Source of the DNA: Gaeumannomyces sp. JS-464
Taxonomy: Eukaryota; Ascomycota; Sordariomycetes; Magnaporthales; Magnaporthaceae
Length of the DNA stretch: 64,000 nucleotides
Reading direction: 5' to 3'
NCBI GenBank assembly: GCA_002197995.1
Contig: NGZR01000003.1
Coordinates: forward strand, 1,736,001-1,800,000
The notes under the pieces were generated by a model. That model worked only from the letters and a program-made list of their open reading frames with translations. It had not been told where the DNA came from and made no database searches. Each line of letters starts with the position of its first letter. Within the stretch, counting starts at the first letter, position 1. The translations under genes and the position numbers were made by a program. Below are positions 10,703-23,669 of this stretch, in pieces.

Positions 10703-13700
10703 TCAAGTTCCGCGGAACAAGAACTGGAGGTCCTCGGGATCTAAGGAGTCCAATGCCATATCGTCCGAGTTGACGGTTGAGTTGATCATCTTTGTCTTCT
10801 TCTCTTGAAGCATTACAACACGGCTCTCGATCGAATCCTCTATGCAGAGACGAGTGATGACAACCGGTCGAGTCTGTCCGATTCGGTGAACCCGGTCCGC
10901 GCTTTGCCACTCGGCAGCAGGGTTCCACCAGCTTGATAGGTAGCCAGGTTAGCATAGAGCCTACAAGTATACCAGAGTTGTGTGGAGAGCAGAATGTGCA
11001 GTGGAAATGGGCGGGTAGCGTAAAGAGAAATGCTGTCGAAATATGCACTTACGGATCGACAATAAACACACGCGACGCCTCGGTCAGATTGAGGGCAACA
11101 CCTCCCGCCTTCAGAGAAACTAGGAAGCACTCGACGTCGACATTCGTCATAAAATGGTTGATCGAAGCGGCGCGCTGGGCAGGTGTCATGCTTCCGTCTA
11201 GCATAACTGTCGTGATTCCAGCCCGGCGCAGCCGCCACTCGATCAGCTGCAGCATGCCCGTGAACTGAGAGAACACGATGGACTTGTGCGAGGAGTTGTC
11301 TGAGCGCAGCTTCTGTAGCGAGTGAACAAGCATCTCCATCTTGGTCGACGACGTCCACTGCTCCATTTTGATCCGGTTGATGATGGAGTTCTTCTTGACC
11401 AGCTCCTGGTCCTGCTCTACCTCGGGCTGCTCCAGATCGATCGAAAGCTGGATGTGGCATCGCGGGCACGTCGGATTCTCGGTCGAGTTGACGTAGCTGG
11501 AAACACAGGCGCGGCAGAATTCGTGCTTGCACTGCGATCGAATAGCGTCTTCAGCCGTGTCATCGCAGATACAGCAGACCATGATGTTTCTGCCTTCTGC
11601 GTTCTCCTTCCTGAGAATCAGGTCCGGGTGATCGGCTACCTGGCGCATCTGAGATAGAAGGCCGAAGATGTTGGCGTAGTTATTGAGGACGACACCTTGA
11701 GAGACATATGTGTCGAAGCGACGTTGGTTGTTGTGCATGATGCTGTTGGCGAAATCTTTCTCCACCTCGCCAAAGAACTGGCGGTCGATGATGATCTCTT
11801 TGGTGGGAAGCTCCATCGCGTCCATGTGATCCTTCTTCTGGCGACGAAGCATGATTTTGGAAGTCAAGAGGCGAAGCTTCCTGAAGGCTTCAGCACCAAG
11901 ATAGCTTTTGCCATATTTCTGGATGGGATTGAGAAGCTCCTGGTTGAAGACAGACACATGGCTCAAACCTCCGTGCTTGCACTCGGTGCATAGGTGGTTA
12001 TCGTCCATTGTCCACTCGAGCTGGGAGCAAGGGCAGTTCCGGCAGAGGTAGTTGGCAAAGGGCTCAATCTTGAGGAAGCGGACAAGAGAGAAGAACTCTC
12101 CAATGCGGTTCTGAAGAGGAGTGCCTGTCAAACACCAACGATAGGTTGTCTTGAGCGCGAAGCAGGCCCTGGAGGTCATTGTCACCCGGCTCTACATGTC
12201 GACGGAGGAAGCTGATTAGTTTCAAATACAAAGTTCACCGTTGCTACAGGGGCGCAAGTGACTTACCTTGATGTAGTGGGCCTCATCGAGAATGACGCGG
12301 TGGAACTTGAGCTGGTGGATCAGACTCTTTTCCTTGTAGATGCCATCCTTCCGGTTGAATCCCTTCTCCTGCTTCCTGTAGAGAGACTCGAGACTGTTGT
12401 ACGACATGATGATGACATCAAGCTTCTTGAGTTCGTTGATAGTCATGTGCTTGACCTGCGTGTTGGAGCCGTGGTACACCATGGTCTTGAGTGTTCCGTC
12501 GGTATAGGACTCAATCTCGCTCATCCATTGCATCAAGGCGACTGGAGGCGCCAGAACCAGCGAGGGCAGTTTCGCAGGCCAATCAGACATGACAAGTGAC
12601 ACGGCCTGGATGGTTTTGCCCAGGCCCATCTCATCGCCGAGAAGGCCGCCTTTCCAATCCGTCTGCTCCATGGCTTTCATCCAAGCAAGGCCTTGCAGCT
12701 GGAATGGTTTGAGCCGCCGAGAGATAGTCTTGGGCTGCTCGGCCATGGGTGGCGCCACGGTCGCGATGCGCTCAAAATCCTCCCACAGAGTTCTCATGTA
12801 GGGATGATTGCTCTCGAGTTTCTGCCTGTTTTTCTCTTCGCGATTGCCGCCGCCTCGACCTCGACCGAGGCCGGCACGCACGCGGCGGCCTCGTGCGCCA
12901 GCTGCTGTATTCATCGCAGGAGGAGAGTCGTCCTCCGACTCTGAATCGTCCGAATCGGAGTGAATGGAAGGAACCTCAGCTTCTGATTCCGACTCCTCAC
13001 CTGTACTATCGGCGAGGGTCGTTGTGCGGCGCTTGGTGGTAATCCGGGAGGCGGCTGGCTTCCGAGCGGCTTTGCCAGTCTGAATAGAGCTAGTTTGCTT
13101 TTGCTTCTTGGAGGAACCAGGAGCAGGTCTCTTGGTGACTTCAGAGGCCGAGTAGGTCGAACCCAGAGACTCGTCGCCAGAATCATCTGGCGGAGGCGAT
13201 AAGTCGGCGTCCGAATCTTCTTCGGAGTCAGGAACAGAATCCTCGACATCCATTTCCTCGTCTGGATCCTCGATCGCGACTTCCTCATCTTCATCCTCAT
13301 CCAAGGGTCCACAGCTGCGGCAGCCCGGGTGGGTCCCCGCCTCGAGCCAGCCGACATCCTAGTCGACCGCCGTGGCGCGGGTCCTTTGCCCTTGCCAGAC
13401 GAAGCCGTCAACGCAGAGTTGGTCAGGCGAGAACCGGTTGGGGCTGGGCGGGCCGCACCCCCCGGCACAGCGCGGCCCATCTGAGACTGCCGAAGCTCTT
13501 CTTCTTGCAGCTGTCGAGCCACCATCAGGTCCGCGGAGGGGTATGACAAGTCGTCGTCGCTATCGTCAACTTCATCCCACTTACGCTTGTTCGACCCATG
13601 GATGTCGTAGATGCTTCTGCTAAGGGCCTTCTTGCTGTCTGCAGGGACAATATTCAGGGGAAGAGACTGGATGGGAATGTTAATCTCCAGCCTCTCCCCC

Positions 13701-14051
13701 GTGACACGGGAGGGACCCAGGGCAGCTGGGGCTGGTGTTGTGACGTTGCTCGTCAGGGGGGTGGAATATCCACTTGCAGAGGAGCTCGCAGTCGGCGCCG
13801 AGGTGACCGAGTCTCTGCTTGAGATTCTGCTCGCGGAAGAGGAGGGTCTCCCTCGCTTGGGCTTGTCCAGGGACGAAGAACCAGGTGTGGCTGCGGATTG
13901 GAGTATGAGTGATGATGATGACTCTCAAAGGAATTAGGCCATCTTTCGAATGGCGCACGGGAACAGACTCACCTGTCGTTGGGGTGGTCTTGGCCTCGAC
14001 GTCGGAGTCATCTCGCTGAGCCAAGCCAGCAGAACGCCGTGTCCGAACCAT
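10703..14051 (-). CDS. RAD16: DNA repair ATPase Rad16 (GG-NER)
   Basis: SWI2/SNF2-family ATPase that with Rad7 recognises UV lesions in non-transcribed DNA (global-genome nucleotide excision repair). Four exons: 13973-14051, 12267-13890, 11053-12191, 10703-10931; introns are 82, 75 and 121 bp and all phases agree. After a long acidic Ser-rich N-terminus come Walker A DEMGLGKT (about residue 444), DEAH (about 562), [12 protein letters not shown], a C3HC4 RING (CCICDDT...CKHEFCRAC...CPRC, about 770-812) inserted between the helicase lobes as in yeast Rad16, and C-terminal [13 protein letters not shown]. One break: at 13305-13307 the frame changes between AAAAVDP and LDEDEDEE. One extra G on the plus strand (C on the coding strand) restores a 1023-residue protein, so I read this as a missing base. 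The gene is divergent to RAD7. Confidence 0.93.
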
Positions 14052-15434
14052 AGCGGCGGTAGCGCACCCGCAGCAGGGCCGGCTGCCGGACTAAACCCGG
14101 GCAACGGAAGATGAAGGATCGGGGTACAATAATAGTGGGGAACGGTGCCCGGCCGGGAAGGGCGATAGTAAATTTGCCGGTCGAGACTTAATTGGTGCCG
14201 CTTCACAAGACAACACAAGTACCACGTCGGTTGTCAGGCTGGTGTGAAGATGCCAGTGTCCTTGGATGGGCGATATTTGCAGTCAGCGCTGTCCGCTGGA
14301 TCCGCCACCTGACATGTGCGATCGCCAGGGAAGTAGACAGGGGCTGAGATCTTGCGGATCGCCCGCGCTATTGTGGGCGAATCAAAACTGCTCTCGGCTG
14401 TGAGGGGAATGTGAATCTCAGACGCGTCGCCTGGGAGAACCCTGGGGGTGGGCGGAATAGCAACGCAAATCTACCCGGAAGAACCAGGCGACAGAAAAGG
14501 TTGTCAAGCTAAGAGGGGGCCGACCAGTTCCGAACTGTCGTGTCCAGAGTCAGTCTGCGAGGGGAGGAAAGGCCAATTAAAAAGAGAGACTAAAAGACAA
14601 AAAAAAAAAAAACCAGGCAACGATAGAAACACAAGACTAGACGATGGCTCTAGATCTAGAACCTGCAGAGCTTCCCGCCGTGTTTGTCCCGTTCGGACGT
14701 AGGTAGCTGGCTGGCAGCGAAATCCGAGATTGGATCGAGTGGCAAATCGGTGCAGGAACGGCAAGCACCGCCTACCCACAGACAAACCAAGCTAGCCGGG
14801 GAGCTGAGCTTCTGTCTCAAGCCTTCCATGCTGATCCTACAGTGTGGCGACAAAGGGATGCGACGCGCCAAATGGTCGCGTTTGGATTCCTGGAGAGACT
14901 GCGTCACATGACGCAAGCACTTAAGCCTCTGCAGGCACCCATGCAAGCGACCCTGGGCTGCCTCAGTTCCCAGCGCGCCCAGAAAGCTGAAGCAATTCAG
15001 GGGCTTACGACCGAGCTTTGGGCCGGAACACCGAGACACGTGACAGCGCGTGAACGACGTAACTGATTCGGGAAGCCTCCGCGTTAGGTCACCACGTCCA
15101 GCTGCGGGCTTGTCTGGAGCCTGCCTTCCCGTTCTGCCACTCCCGCCCTACTCTTGTGTTGCACTTTTCTTTGATTTGTTCCCTCGGGCATTCACGGAGG
15201 TGCCCCGTGCGTATTTCTCCAATCCACCCTCCACAAAGTTTACCTAGGTCGCCGCTATTCAACCCAGTCACACAACTTTCACTGGTTCTCACTCACTCCA
15301 TCTCCCCACGGTGCAGATCTGCCTGCGCCTTTGCGCCCGACCACAATTCACGGGCAGCAACCTCAAAAGCCGCAGACCACCACCCACTTTGGCCACTCCA
15401 AATCAACTGCCTATCCAACTTACAGACTGCGCAA
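14052..15434. promoter_or_regulatory. Shared RAD16/RAD7 promoter region
   Basis: About 1.4 kb between the divergent starts of RAD16 (14051, minus) and RAD7 (near 15435, plus). No convincing protein frame. An A-run occurs at about 14600-14612, and TACCTAGGT lies at 15241-15249. The arrangement would allow joint control of both subunits of one repair complex; no specific damage-response motif was identified. Confidence 0.5.
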
Positions 15435-17555
15435 AATGCGAGTGTCCCCAACGAACAGACAGAGAGATTTTGGATCCAACCCGCTGCTAACACCTATTCT
15501 AGGAGTCGATCCAGAGGCGGGCAAAGCGCAGGCAATGCGCCACCAGACGAACCTCGCCGCCCACGAGGAATCGCTGGACCGTACGCACACCGCTCAGCTG
15601 CATGCACCAAACCCTGATTGAAAGACAGTGCTGATGTGATCGCGTGCGTCTTATAGGACATCGGCTCTGACGGATTATTTGGCAGTATGAGACAGTTCTC
15701 CGCCCCACATCTATCTGCATCATTGAGAGGAGTCCCACTACTAAGAGTCCGGACAAGCTTAGGCCAACAACATCTCGGCGGCAGAGATCGCCCGCAACCA
15801 CCAGAGGCGTCAGCAGGCCGCTCTCACTCAGGCTGTGATTGCAGAGAGCTCTACCCGCGCCAGCAACCGGGCTGCCTCAATCACGGCAGTAGCTTCGCCT
15901 TCCAGATCTAGTGGCCTCGCGCGCGGCCTAGAGAATGCGTCCTCCGTTGCCGCTCTCGCGGACAAGGTCCATGCCAGCCTTCTCAAGAAGAAGCTGACCA
16001 AGGTCGAGCATAAGGCTATCGAGCACTACAAGACGACGCCCGAGTTCATCCAGGCCAAGGATCACTACGCAGGAGATGTCGAGGATGACGACACCCTCGC
16101 GCGCATGTTCTACTTTGCTGCTCAAAAGGCCGTCGGCCAGTTCGAGAACTGCGCCGAGTGTGGAAAGAGGTTCACTGTCACCAACTACACAGTGGCGAGT
16201 CCAAGCGGCGGCCTTCTCTGCTCGCCATGCGGCAAAGATGTCGATGCCGGCGAGGGCCCAAAGAAGAAGAAGCAGAAGGTTTCTGGCGGACAAGTCGGCA
16301 GACGCAGGAAACAACAGAGTCGCGTGCTTGATGGCACAGCCCCATTGGAGTGAAAAGCCTCGTCACGCTGTGTATCGAGCACCTATCCAAGAACATCGAC
16401 CTCGCTGAAGACCTGGGATATCTTCCTGAGCATGTCGTGGATCGTATTGCACGCATTCTATCCAAGCGCCGCCAGCTGAATTCTAAGACTCTCTCCCTAT
16501 TTCTGCAGCCCGACACTCGGACGCTAAGGATTTACGACGCTGGGCTGCTGGGTTCCGAGGATTTCGTGGGCATCTTCCAGGCAGTCCGGGGTCTCAAGTC
16601 GCTGAAGATCCGCCATGGCATCCAGTTCAAGGACGAAGTCGTCGAGCATATGTTGGACAAGTTCATCAGGCTCGAGTCACTGTCGCTCAAAGGATGCAAT
16701 CTCATCACCAGCGACATGTGGGAGAGAATCTTCAAGGAGATGGGTGGAGACCTAAAGGCCTTCCAGACCTACTGCAACGACCGCTACTTCACAGACGAGA
16801 CCGTCGGAAAGCTCGTTGAGAACTGTCCAAAGCTCAAGCGCCTGAAGCTGATCGACAACGTCAGTCTTACCGCCCAGGCGATCGAGCCTATCGGGCAACT
16901 GAAAGAGCTGGAACACCTGAGCCTCAAAATCAAGGATACCGTCCCCAACCCTGTCTTCGTCTCCCTTCTCGACAGCGTAGGCCCGGGTCTACAGACGCTC
17001 TCTCTAACGGGAGTTGAAAACCTCAACGACACTGTGCTCCAGGCCATCGGACGCAACTGCAGGTCGCTGTCCAAGCTCCGCATCACCGAATCCGAGCACC
17101 TTACCGACGACGCGCGCGTCGCGAGGATGTTCACTGGCTGGCCGAATGGAGCTCTCCGTTTTGTCGACTTGTCGAAATGCCGAATCGTCAAAATGAATCC
17201 GGGCGGCGAGAACGAAGACAGTATCGGATTGTGCGACGCGGGCTTCATTGCGCTCATGGAGCACTCGGGCCGCAAGATTGAGCATGTCAACGTCGAATCG
17301 TGCCGACACATCTCGACCGAGGCCTTCATCAAGGTCTTCTCGGAGGACAAAACATACCCGCAGCTCGAGACGCTCGAGGTCAGCTTCTGCAGCATCAACG
17401 ACTTCATTGTCGGCAGCATCTTTCGCAGCTGCCCCGCCATCAAATGGGTCAAGGTCTTTGGCTGCATGAGTGTCAAGAACGTCCTTGTCCCGCGCGGCAA
17501 GACTCTCATCGGCGTGCCCAACGCTGTCGGCATGCAGATTGAGGGCCACCATTGA
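15435..17555 (+). CDS. RAD7: DNA repair protein Rad7 (GG-NER, leucine-rich repeats)
   Basis: Rad7 partners Rad16 in global-genome nucleotide excision repair; in yeast it also contributes to a cullin-type ubiquitin ligase. Seen: N-terminal PRRPRGIAGP, then SALTDYLA and NNISAAEIARN across introns 15581-15656 and 15685-15762; a C4 motif CAECGKRF...LLCSPCGK (about 16150-16235); then about 400 residues of leucine-rich repeats ending MQIEGHH. The 5' end is not settled. An acceptor with a CTAAC branch lies at 15484-15501, and ATG 15435 is the nearest candidate, but joining them does not give the right frame. One frame break: at 16347-16348 the reading passes from LDGTAPL to GVKSLVTLCIEHL if one G is added, so a base appears to be missing. 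Confidence 0.88.
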
Positions 17556-18407
17556 GCCAGCAGTGGCATGTTGGAGCGTTTCCCATGGCGCAATCGATAT
17601 AATGACGTATTGATCAATGAAGTGCCGGCCAATGGCACTAAGGAAGCTTCCTGCATATGTCTTTCATTTCGGTACGGATCAAGTGCGCCTTGGAGGGTTT
17701 GTTTAAGAACGGACTAGACTTGGCTTAAGAGGATATGTTTCAGAGAACAAGGTTACCTAGGTAGGCAATTATACCTGAATACACGGCGTTGATTTTTCCA
17801 GCTTCTGCTGCGATAACTTAGGCTAGTCGCCAGGTGGCAAAGAAAAAAAAAGAGAAAAAAAAAGTATCGCTCAAGAAATAAGATGGGGAAAAGACGCCAA
17901 ACCCGTCGGATACACCAAATTTCTACAAGGATTAAAAGGAAAAGGGGAACGGAAGTATTATTAAGATGCTGCACGGCAAAGCCATTCGTATTTTACGTGT
18001 GATGTTCTGTGTGAGATAGTATTACACTACGGCCCCTACCTTACGTGCCGTGTAGCGATTCCTCCTGGCCTGATATGACTGGCCCGTTCCCAACCCTCAT
18101 GGTATAGAACCATAAATGTTAACCTGTACGTGTCCATTCATTCCTACATCAACACGGTCCACGTACGCACGAAACCCGAGATTCACAAGGACACGGAGCG
18201 AATGCCTAAGCATTTCAATTGGCTTTTTTTTTTTTTTTTTTTTTTGGGTATCGTCGGTCGCATGACGACGCTTCCTTCGACGAAGGTGGTAACAGCGACA
18301 GTATCTATGTACAGGGTATTATTTGATTATTTGATGTTACGTGGACCAAAAGATAATTAACTAGAAAAAAAAAACCGGGCTCAGAGTCCCCTCGAGCACA
18401 AGACACT
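17556..18407. other. Convergent 3' flanks of RAD7 and lipase
   Basis: Two convergent genes end here. The DNA is AT-richer than the genes and includes a T-run at about 18222-18245 and TACCTAGGTA at 17754-17763. No gene or RNA was recognised. Confidence 0.5.
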
Positions 18408-19517
18408 CTACGCGGCGGTCTCGTTTGCGGCGAGGTTAGCGAGGTACTCGCGGTCCATGGCGGCCCACAGGTCCAGGCGGCTCTTGAGCTCCTCGTCCGA
18501 GACGCCCGAGGCGTCGGCCTCGCGCATGGAGACGCCGGGGGCCCTGCAGCCGGTCATCTTCTGCATGTAGTAGAGGTGGGCCTCGGGGGCGAAGCCGATG
18601 ACCGAGTTGATGCAGTCCGGGGCGGCGTTGCCCTCGCAGACCTTGATGTTGTCGACGCCGTACTTGAACGAGGTCGAGTCGCCGCCGTTGAGCCAGTACT
18701 CGGGCGAGGTGTGCCTGTAGCTGAGGAACAGGGGCGGCAGGCGGGGACGGGCGTCGTTCTCGTGCGTGAGGCGGTACTCGGACCCGGGCTGGGCCGTGAT
18801 GAAGTCGGCAAGGACGGCGTTGCCAACGCGCGGGGAGCCGAACGTGTAGATGTCGGCGGCGGGCTCGATGCCGGCCTTGCGGATGGCGGCGCCCGCCAGG
18901 GTGGCGATGGCGGCGCCCAGGCTGTGGCCCGTCACGACGACGCGGTAGCCCGTCGACTTCTTGGCCGAGGTCACGGCGGGGATGACCTGGTCGCGGACCT
19001 GGCGCCACCCCTTGTCGAAGCCCGTGTGGACCCGGCAGCCGCGGCCGTACTCGCATGAGGTGAAGGCGAAGGTGAGGTCGGTGATCCAATTCCTGGCCGT
19101 CACGGAGCCGCGGAAGGCGACGACGATGAGCTTCTTGACGTCATCAATGGCGATGTAGCCGGCCGTGTTGGTGCTGGTGTTGTGGTCCAGGCTGAGCAGG
19201 ATCTTGGCGCGGTTGGCCATGACGGTAGGGCAGGCGTCTCCAGAGCACGTCACAAGGTCGTCGGGCGAGGCGTCGCTGTTGCAGAAGGTTGCCGCAGCGT
19301 ACTCGCCAAGGTACGTGAAGTTGACGATGTCGGCCTCAGTGACACCGACAGCTAAGTGAGGAGAAACATTGGTAAGTCAGCTGGCCGGTTCGTGGAACAA
19401 GGCGGCTCTTATCGCAGCCATGCACATACCTCGGCCCTCGACTGTCTTGGACACATCAACTCCACGGGGCAGGGCTGCGGCAGAGCCCGCGAGGAAGAGG
19501 AGGCTGGTGGGTCTCAT
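18408..19517 (-). CDS. Secreted class 3 lipase / esterase
   Basis: Triacylglycerol lipase-fold hydrolase (fungal class 3, Rhizomucor/Thermomyces type), 343 residues from exons 19430-19517 and 18408-19351; the 78 bp intron is in phase. Residues 1-16 (MRPTSLLFLAGSAAAL) form a signal peptide followed by PRGVDVSK, so the product should be secreted. The nucleophile elbow TGHSLG puts Ser at about 173; Asp in HENDARPRLPP (about 229) and His in APEAHLYYM (about 288) complete the expected triad. VAFRGS supplies the oxyanion-hole region. Several Cys residues could form disulfides. Substrate (triglyceride versus feruloyl ester) cannot be told from sequence alone. Frame intact. Confidence 0.92.
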
Positions 19518-22500
19518 GCTGGCGGTGTTGAGATGATGGCGATGACACCAGGGCGGGGAGCAGCAGCTTTGATGCGAGAGGCTGAGAGGCTGAGAGGCAA
19601 GCCGACAGAAGCCAGAAGCCCAACAGACCACGAGGTGCAGCCCGCGCCTACTTTATAAGAGAGAGCCCATGGCGGCGCTGCCGAGGACTGCCACATCGAC
19701 AGGGAGCGCCAGTGTGATTTGGAGGCTAGCGGGTATCGACCCTCGCTTCCCACCCGATATTCCTCTGGAATCCACCATCCCTGTCACGACGATCCATCCG
19801 CCAGGGCGCTTCCATTCTCTACATACCCCAACAAAGCCCGATGTCTCATTTCCCCACATCGGTATGGCGACAGAAGAAGCGATGCTACGCTGAATCGCAG
19901 CGCGATAGCAGCCCCGTGAGCCGGCGAGATGGTGGGCTGCGTGGAGCGCACCAAGCCTAGTCGGTACACGCGCGCACCCTACCCCAGGGTACAGCGGACA
20001 AAAAGGTCATAGGTGGGTGGATGTGGATGGAGGCCAGAGAGAATACCACGCCCCTGGACGGCCAGCTCCATCTCCCGTCACCACCAAGAAAGGGTCACCC
20101 ATGCGCGAGGTAATTTCCCACTTGGGTCAGAGCTCCAAGGCACATCTGGATTGGGCTGCCGTGTTTCCCGCTCCTGTCTGTCGCCTCGGCCAGTGGAGCC
20201 TGCTCTCTGCCGAAATAACCCTACCTGTCTCGCCAAGAGCAGGGAAACAAAGCCAAGATCGGTTCCCTGGCTCCCGCCTGTCTCTCAACTTGAGCGATCA
20301 TAAGAGGGTAAGGCTGCTGGGGAAGGGAGGTTATGTGGAAACGCCCCAATGTTTAGAGGATGGGCGCTTTGCTCGATCAAGACAAATCCGGGCGACTCAA
20401 AAAGAGGCACTGGTCTTGCAGGTACCAATGCGGGGAAGCCATGCATGCAGTCGGAAAAGCTGGGCACGAGGACTGGAGGAGGAGCGGGCTGGGCTTCCCA
20501 AAGGGGCAGGCTGCAGAGGACTGGAGAGGTCAGCGACCGCACATGTGCGATGTGCATATACGTCGTACGCCATTGGTGGGAGCGAACGCGGCTGCGTCCC
20601 TTCGTGGATCATTGGTGTGAAAGCCCTGACTACCGCCCGAACCGCAAGAGGTCGGTCCAAGTGCCGCGTGTTGTACGAGTACGTGTACGACCGGCACGCG
20701 GGACCGTGGAGCGGCCAGGGTATTGACTCGAGGCCAGGGTGGGTAAGCCCTTGGCTTTGATATTGAAGGGTTAAACGAAGGCCAGAGCAGCTGCTCGAGC
20801 AACAGGCGAGGCCGTCCTGACCCACGGCGACGGAAGAGGCGCAGCAAAGAGCCCTCCACTCCTGGAAGGGGGAATGCGTATTTTGGCCATCACTTTACTG
20901 TCGACTATTGGGTCTACTGTTGAGCAGGCGAGGCATGGCTGACGTACATACCAAGTACGCGGGAGGGTGTGAGAAGAGAGGGGGGCCATGCCAAGACATG
21001 GAAGGAGGAAGGAAGGAAAATGCCGAAGCGAGGCTGGGCAGGAGGCTTGGAATGTTGTCGCATCAACCTCCGCTGTGACGGCTGAGCCGCAATCTGCGTG
21101 ATGTCATGCATGCCACCGTCTCTGTAGCTAAAAGAAGAAGCCGCCAGCCCATTTGGGCTACCAGTAATTTGCGACACCTAGCCGCTTCAAGATCTCAGCA
21201 ACAGTTGAAACAAGAATAAGAAAAAAAAAAGAATCAACAAACCAGGAAGAAGCAACCATGCAATTTCTGCAAGTCCCGCGCGGTGGGATCAACATTCAAT
21301 CAGGCCCACATTGACAGCACACACAGGCCGCCTCTGTTTGGGCAGCGAGTGGAGGTCGGCCGCGCGCTCCGGCGCTTCTGCTCACCTGCCACCCTGCCAT
21401 CCGAGCGTGAGCGGCGCCATACCTTGCAAGATCCATGCGCCCCACCCCCACAGACCAAGCTGAGGCCAGTCGAAATAAGCTGCTGCCATGCGTCGTTGAA
21501 GTCTTTTTTTTCGCTCGGCGCAATCTCCTTTTTCGACAACCGTCGCCGACGTCCCGCTGTCTTTTGCTGCCGGCATCCATGGTCAGCAGGGCAGAAAAGT
21601 CGAGGTTGCCAAAATCTTGGTAGCGGCCGCCGCCATCCGAGCCGCCCGAACCTGGCTTTTTGTGCTCTCTATCGAGCTTCTAGCCCGGCCTTGATCGGGT
21701 CTCGTGGACAGTGACCCTTGTCGACGAGACATCTGGGCTCTCTTACCGCCTCCTCAACACAACCCGTCCACTCCCCCACATGCGATGCACCCGGAATAAC
21801 GTCGGGCGGCAGTCCGCGACGCTGCCTCACTTGACAGGGCCCCCCAGCTCTCGGTGGCTCGTTTGGATGATGGAGTCGCTGCTTCTCCGCGCCAAGGCTT
21901 GTCGCGGCGGATTTGCCGCCCAGAAGCCCTCACTTAAGGCACTTTCTCCCCCGCCGGTCGGTGAGGACCTGCATCGGAGAAACGGCATCCGTCTTGAAGC
22001 ATGGAGAAATTGGAGGGCCAGAATAACACAGCGTGCTCTTTTGCTGCTCTATACTACGCATGTTATGTGCGTCGGTGTCTACGTGAGATACACAGGATGT
22101 TGCCGCGCCCCGCGCCAGATGGCACCGGGGTTGCGCTATGTCGAACGTATTGTCGGAGCGCGCTGCTTGTGCCGTATGCATGGATGAGGCCCTTTGTTCC
22201 GGTCTCTGTCCATTCTATATACTACGAATACGATGCACCTCTACAGGCTTTTTCAGGGCGGATGAAGCAGACTCAGCCGGGCGGGCTCGGTGGACACCAT
22301 ATTCCGCTCCCATGTAATATTCTAGGTTCCTTTTTTTTTTCCCCTGGAATAGCCCTCCATAATATCGGCTACAATAACCACCATAGATCACCGAGGTCCT
22401 TTAGTCAAGCATTCGTCTTGTTGATAAGCTTAACCGCCGTTTGTTTTCGTCTCTGACTCGCCCATCCCCGCTTCGCGCCTAGACGTCAATGCTCCCATCG

Positions 22501-23669
22501 TCTGTGGCTGGGTCCAGCGGAAAACAGCACCGGATCACTACTTCCCATTTCCTGGGCGTCTTCGCATATCTTTTATACCCCTGGGAGATAGAGTAGATTG
22601 TTAGGTTATTAAGCGGCGGCCAATGGTATTTATCTCAGATCCCACGTGTGCCCGGGCTGTGGAAAGACAAGCGCATCTGGCGAGGAAAAATAAGCATTTC
22701 AGCACGTGTTGTCCGTTCAGGGTGTCGTCTTTGTTTGCCGACACATCCCGGTCTCTTGCACGCTTAGTTTTGACTACAAATCACACTCCATGATATGAAT
22801 GCCTGAGCTATGGATTTCAAGTCATCTCCAAGACTGAGACCGAGTATCTGGAGGCTGTTGGTTATAGTTCATAACGAACAGTCCTCAGATAGCTCAGTAC
22901 GATTGCAGTTAGGTTAGAAGTCAGGTATTGTCTTTCTCCTCGTACAATCCAGGCTAAACACTCAGGAAGCTCGCCTCTAAGTGATCTCTGCGGGCTAATC
23001 GAGGAGGGCTTTGGAGCTGGAGGGCTAATCCTTTTCTGACGAGGCACAAGGACAAGGGATTAGGCGTAAAACTGGGAGGGAATTTGAACATGACCAAATT
23101 GTCTAACCGTCCGGATATCTTGCTTCACGACGCTGTTGCGTGGAGGGTCTGTTGGGCATCTCGACACCAGGGACGATGCGGTGCTCTGACGGGCTTTCAT
23201 CCTTCAAGCGGGTTACCAGGAAGACTTAGCCCGAGAGATACGGTGACAGTATCCCAAATGTAGTGAAGGCCACCCGGATGCCGTCCCTTCTCGCACTGGT
23301 AGAGACGGCAAAGCCTTCCAATGTGCCCCAGGAAGGACTATGGCGTGAGTTCGCTCCGAACTTTCCATTGATCGCAGTTGCAACGAAATAGCCGCCAAAG
23401 GCAATGGATATAATACATCATTATAAAAACAACGACCAAGGGAAGGGTAGTTCGGTTGCCCGCGAGAGTATCCTTGTTTCATTCAGGAAACGTCTCGTTG
23501 TGCATACATCCCGGCGTTGCAATCCCATGCAGATCCAGGAGATTCATGCCTTTCCGGGCAGCCAACTGCCTGGTGTACACTTCATCCAGGGGAGCAGTGG
23601 CACCTTCAATTAGTGCAGCCATCTTTCCCCTCCTTGCATCCCAGCCACCCCCCGCCAATCATCCCCTCC
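19518..23669. other. 4.15 kb gene-poor region
   Basis: No protein with recognisable motifs in any frame. The longest plus frame (20017-20760, 247 codons) begins with ATG but lacks conserved features and a convincing codon pattern. The DNA drifts from GC-rich (19.7-22 kb) to AT-richer (22.5-23.5 kb). Part must be the lipase promoter (just above 19517). No repeats or transposon ends were noticed. Confidence 0.45.

Noticed and set aside
13303..13309. Short intron in RAD16 to explain the frame change
   Set aside because: No GT..AG pair of workable size joins the two frames; one added base does so exactly.
20017..20760. 247-codon plus frame in the large gap
   Set aside because: Starts with ATG, but no domain, no conserved block, and a composition like surrounding non-coding DNA.
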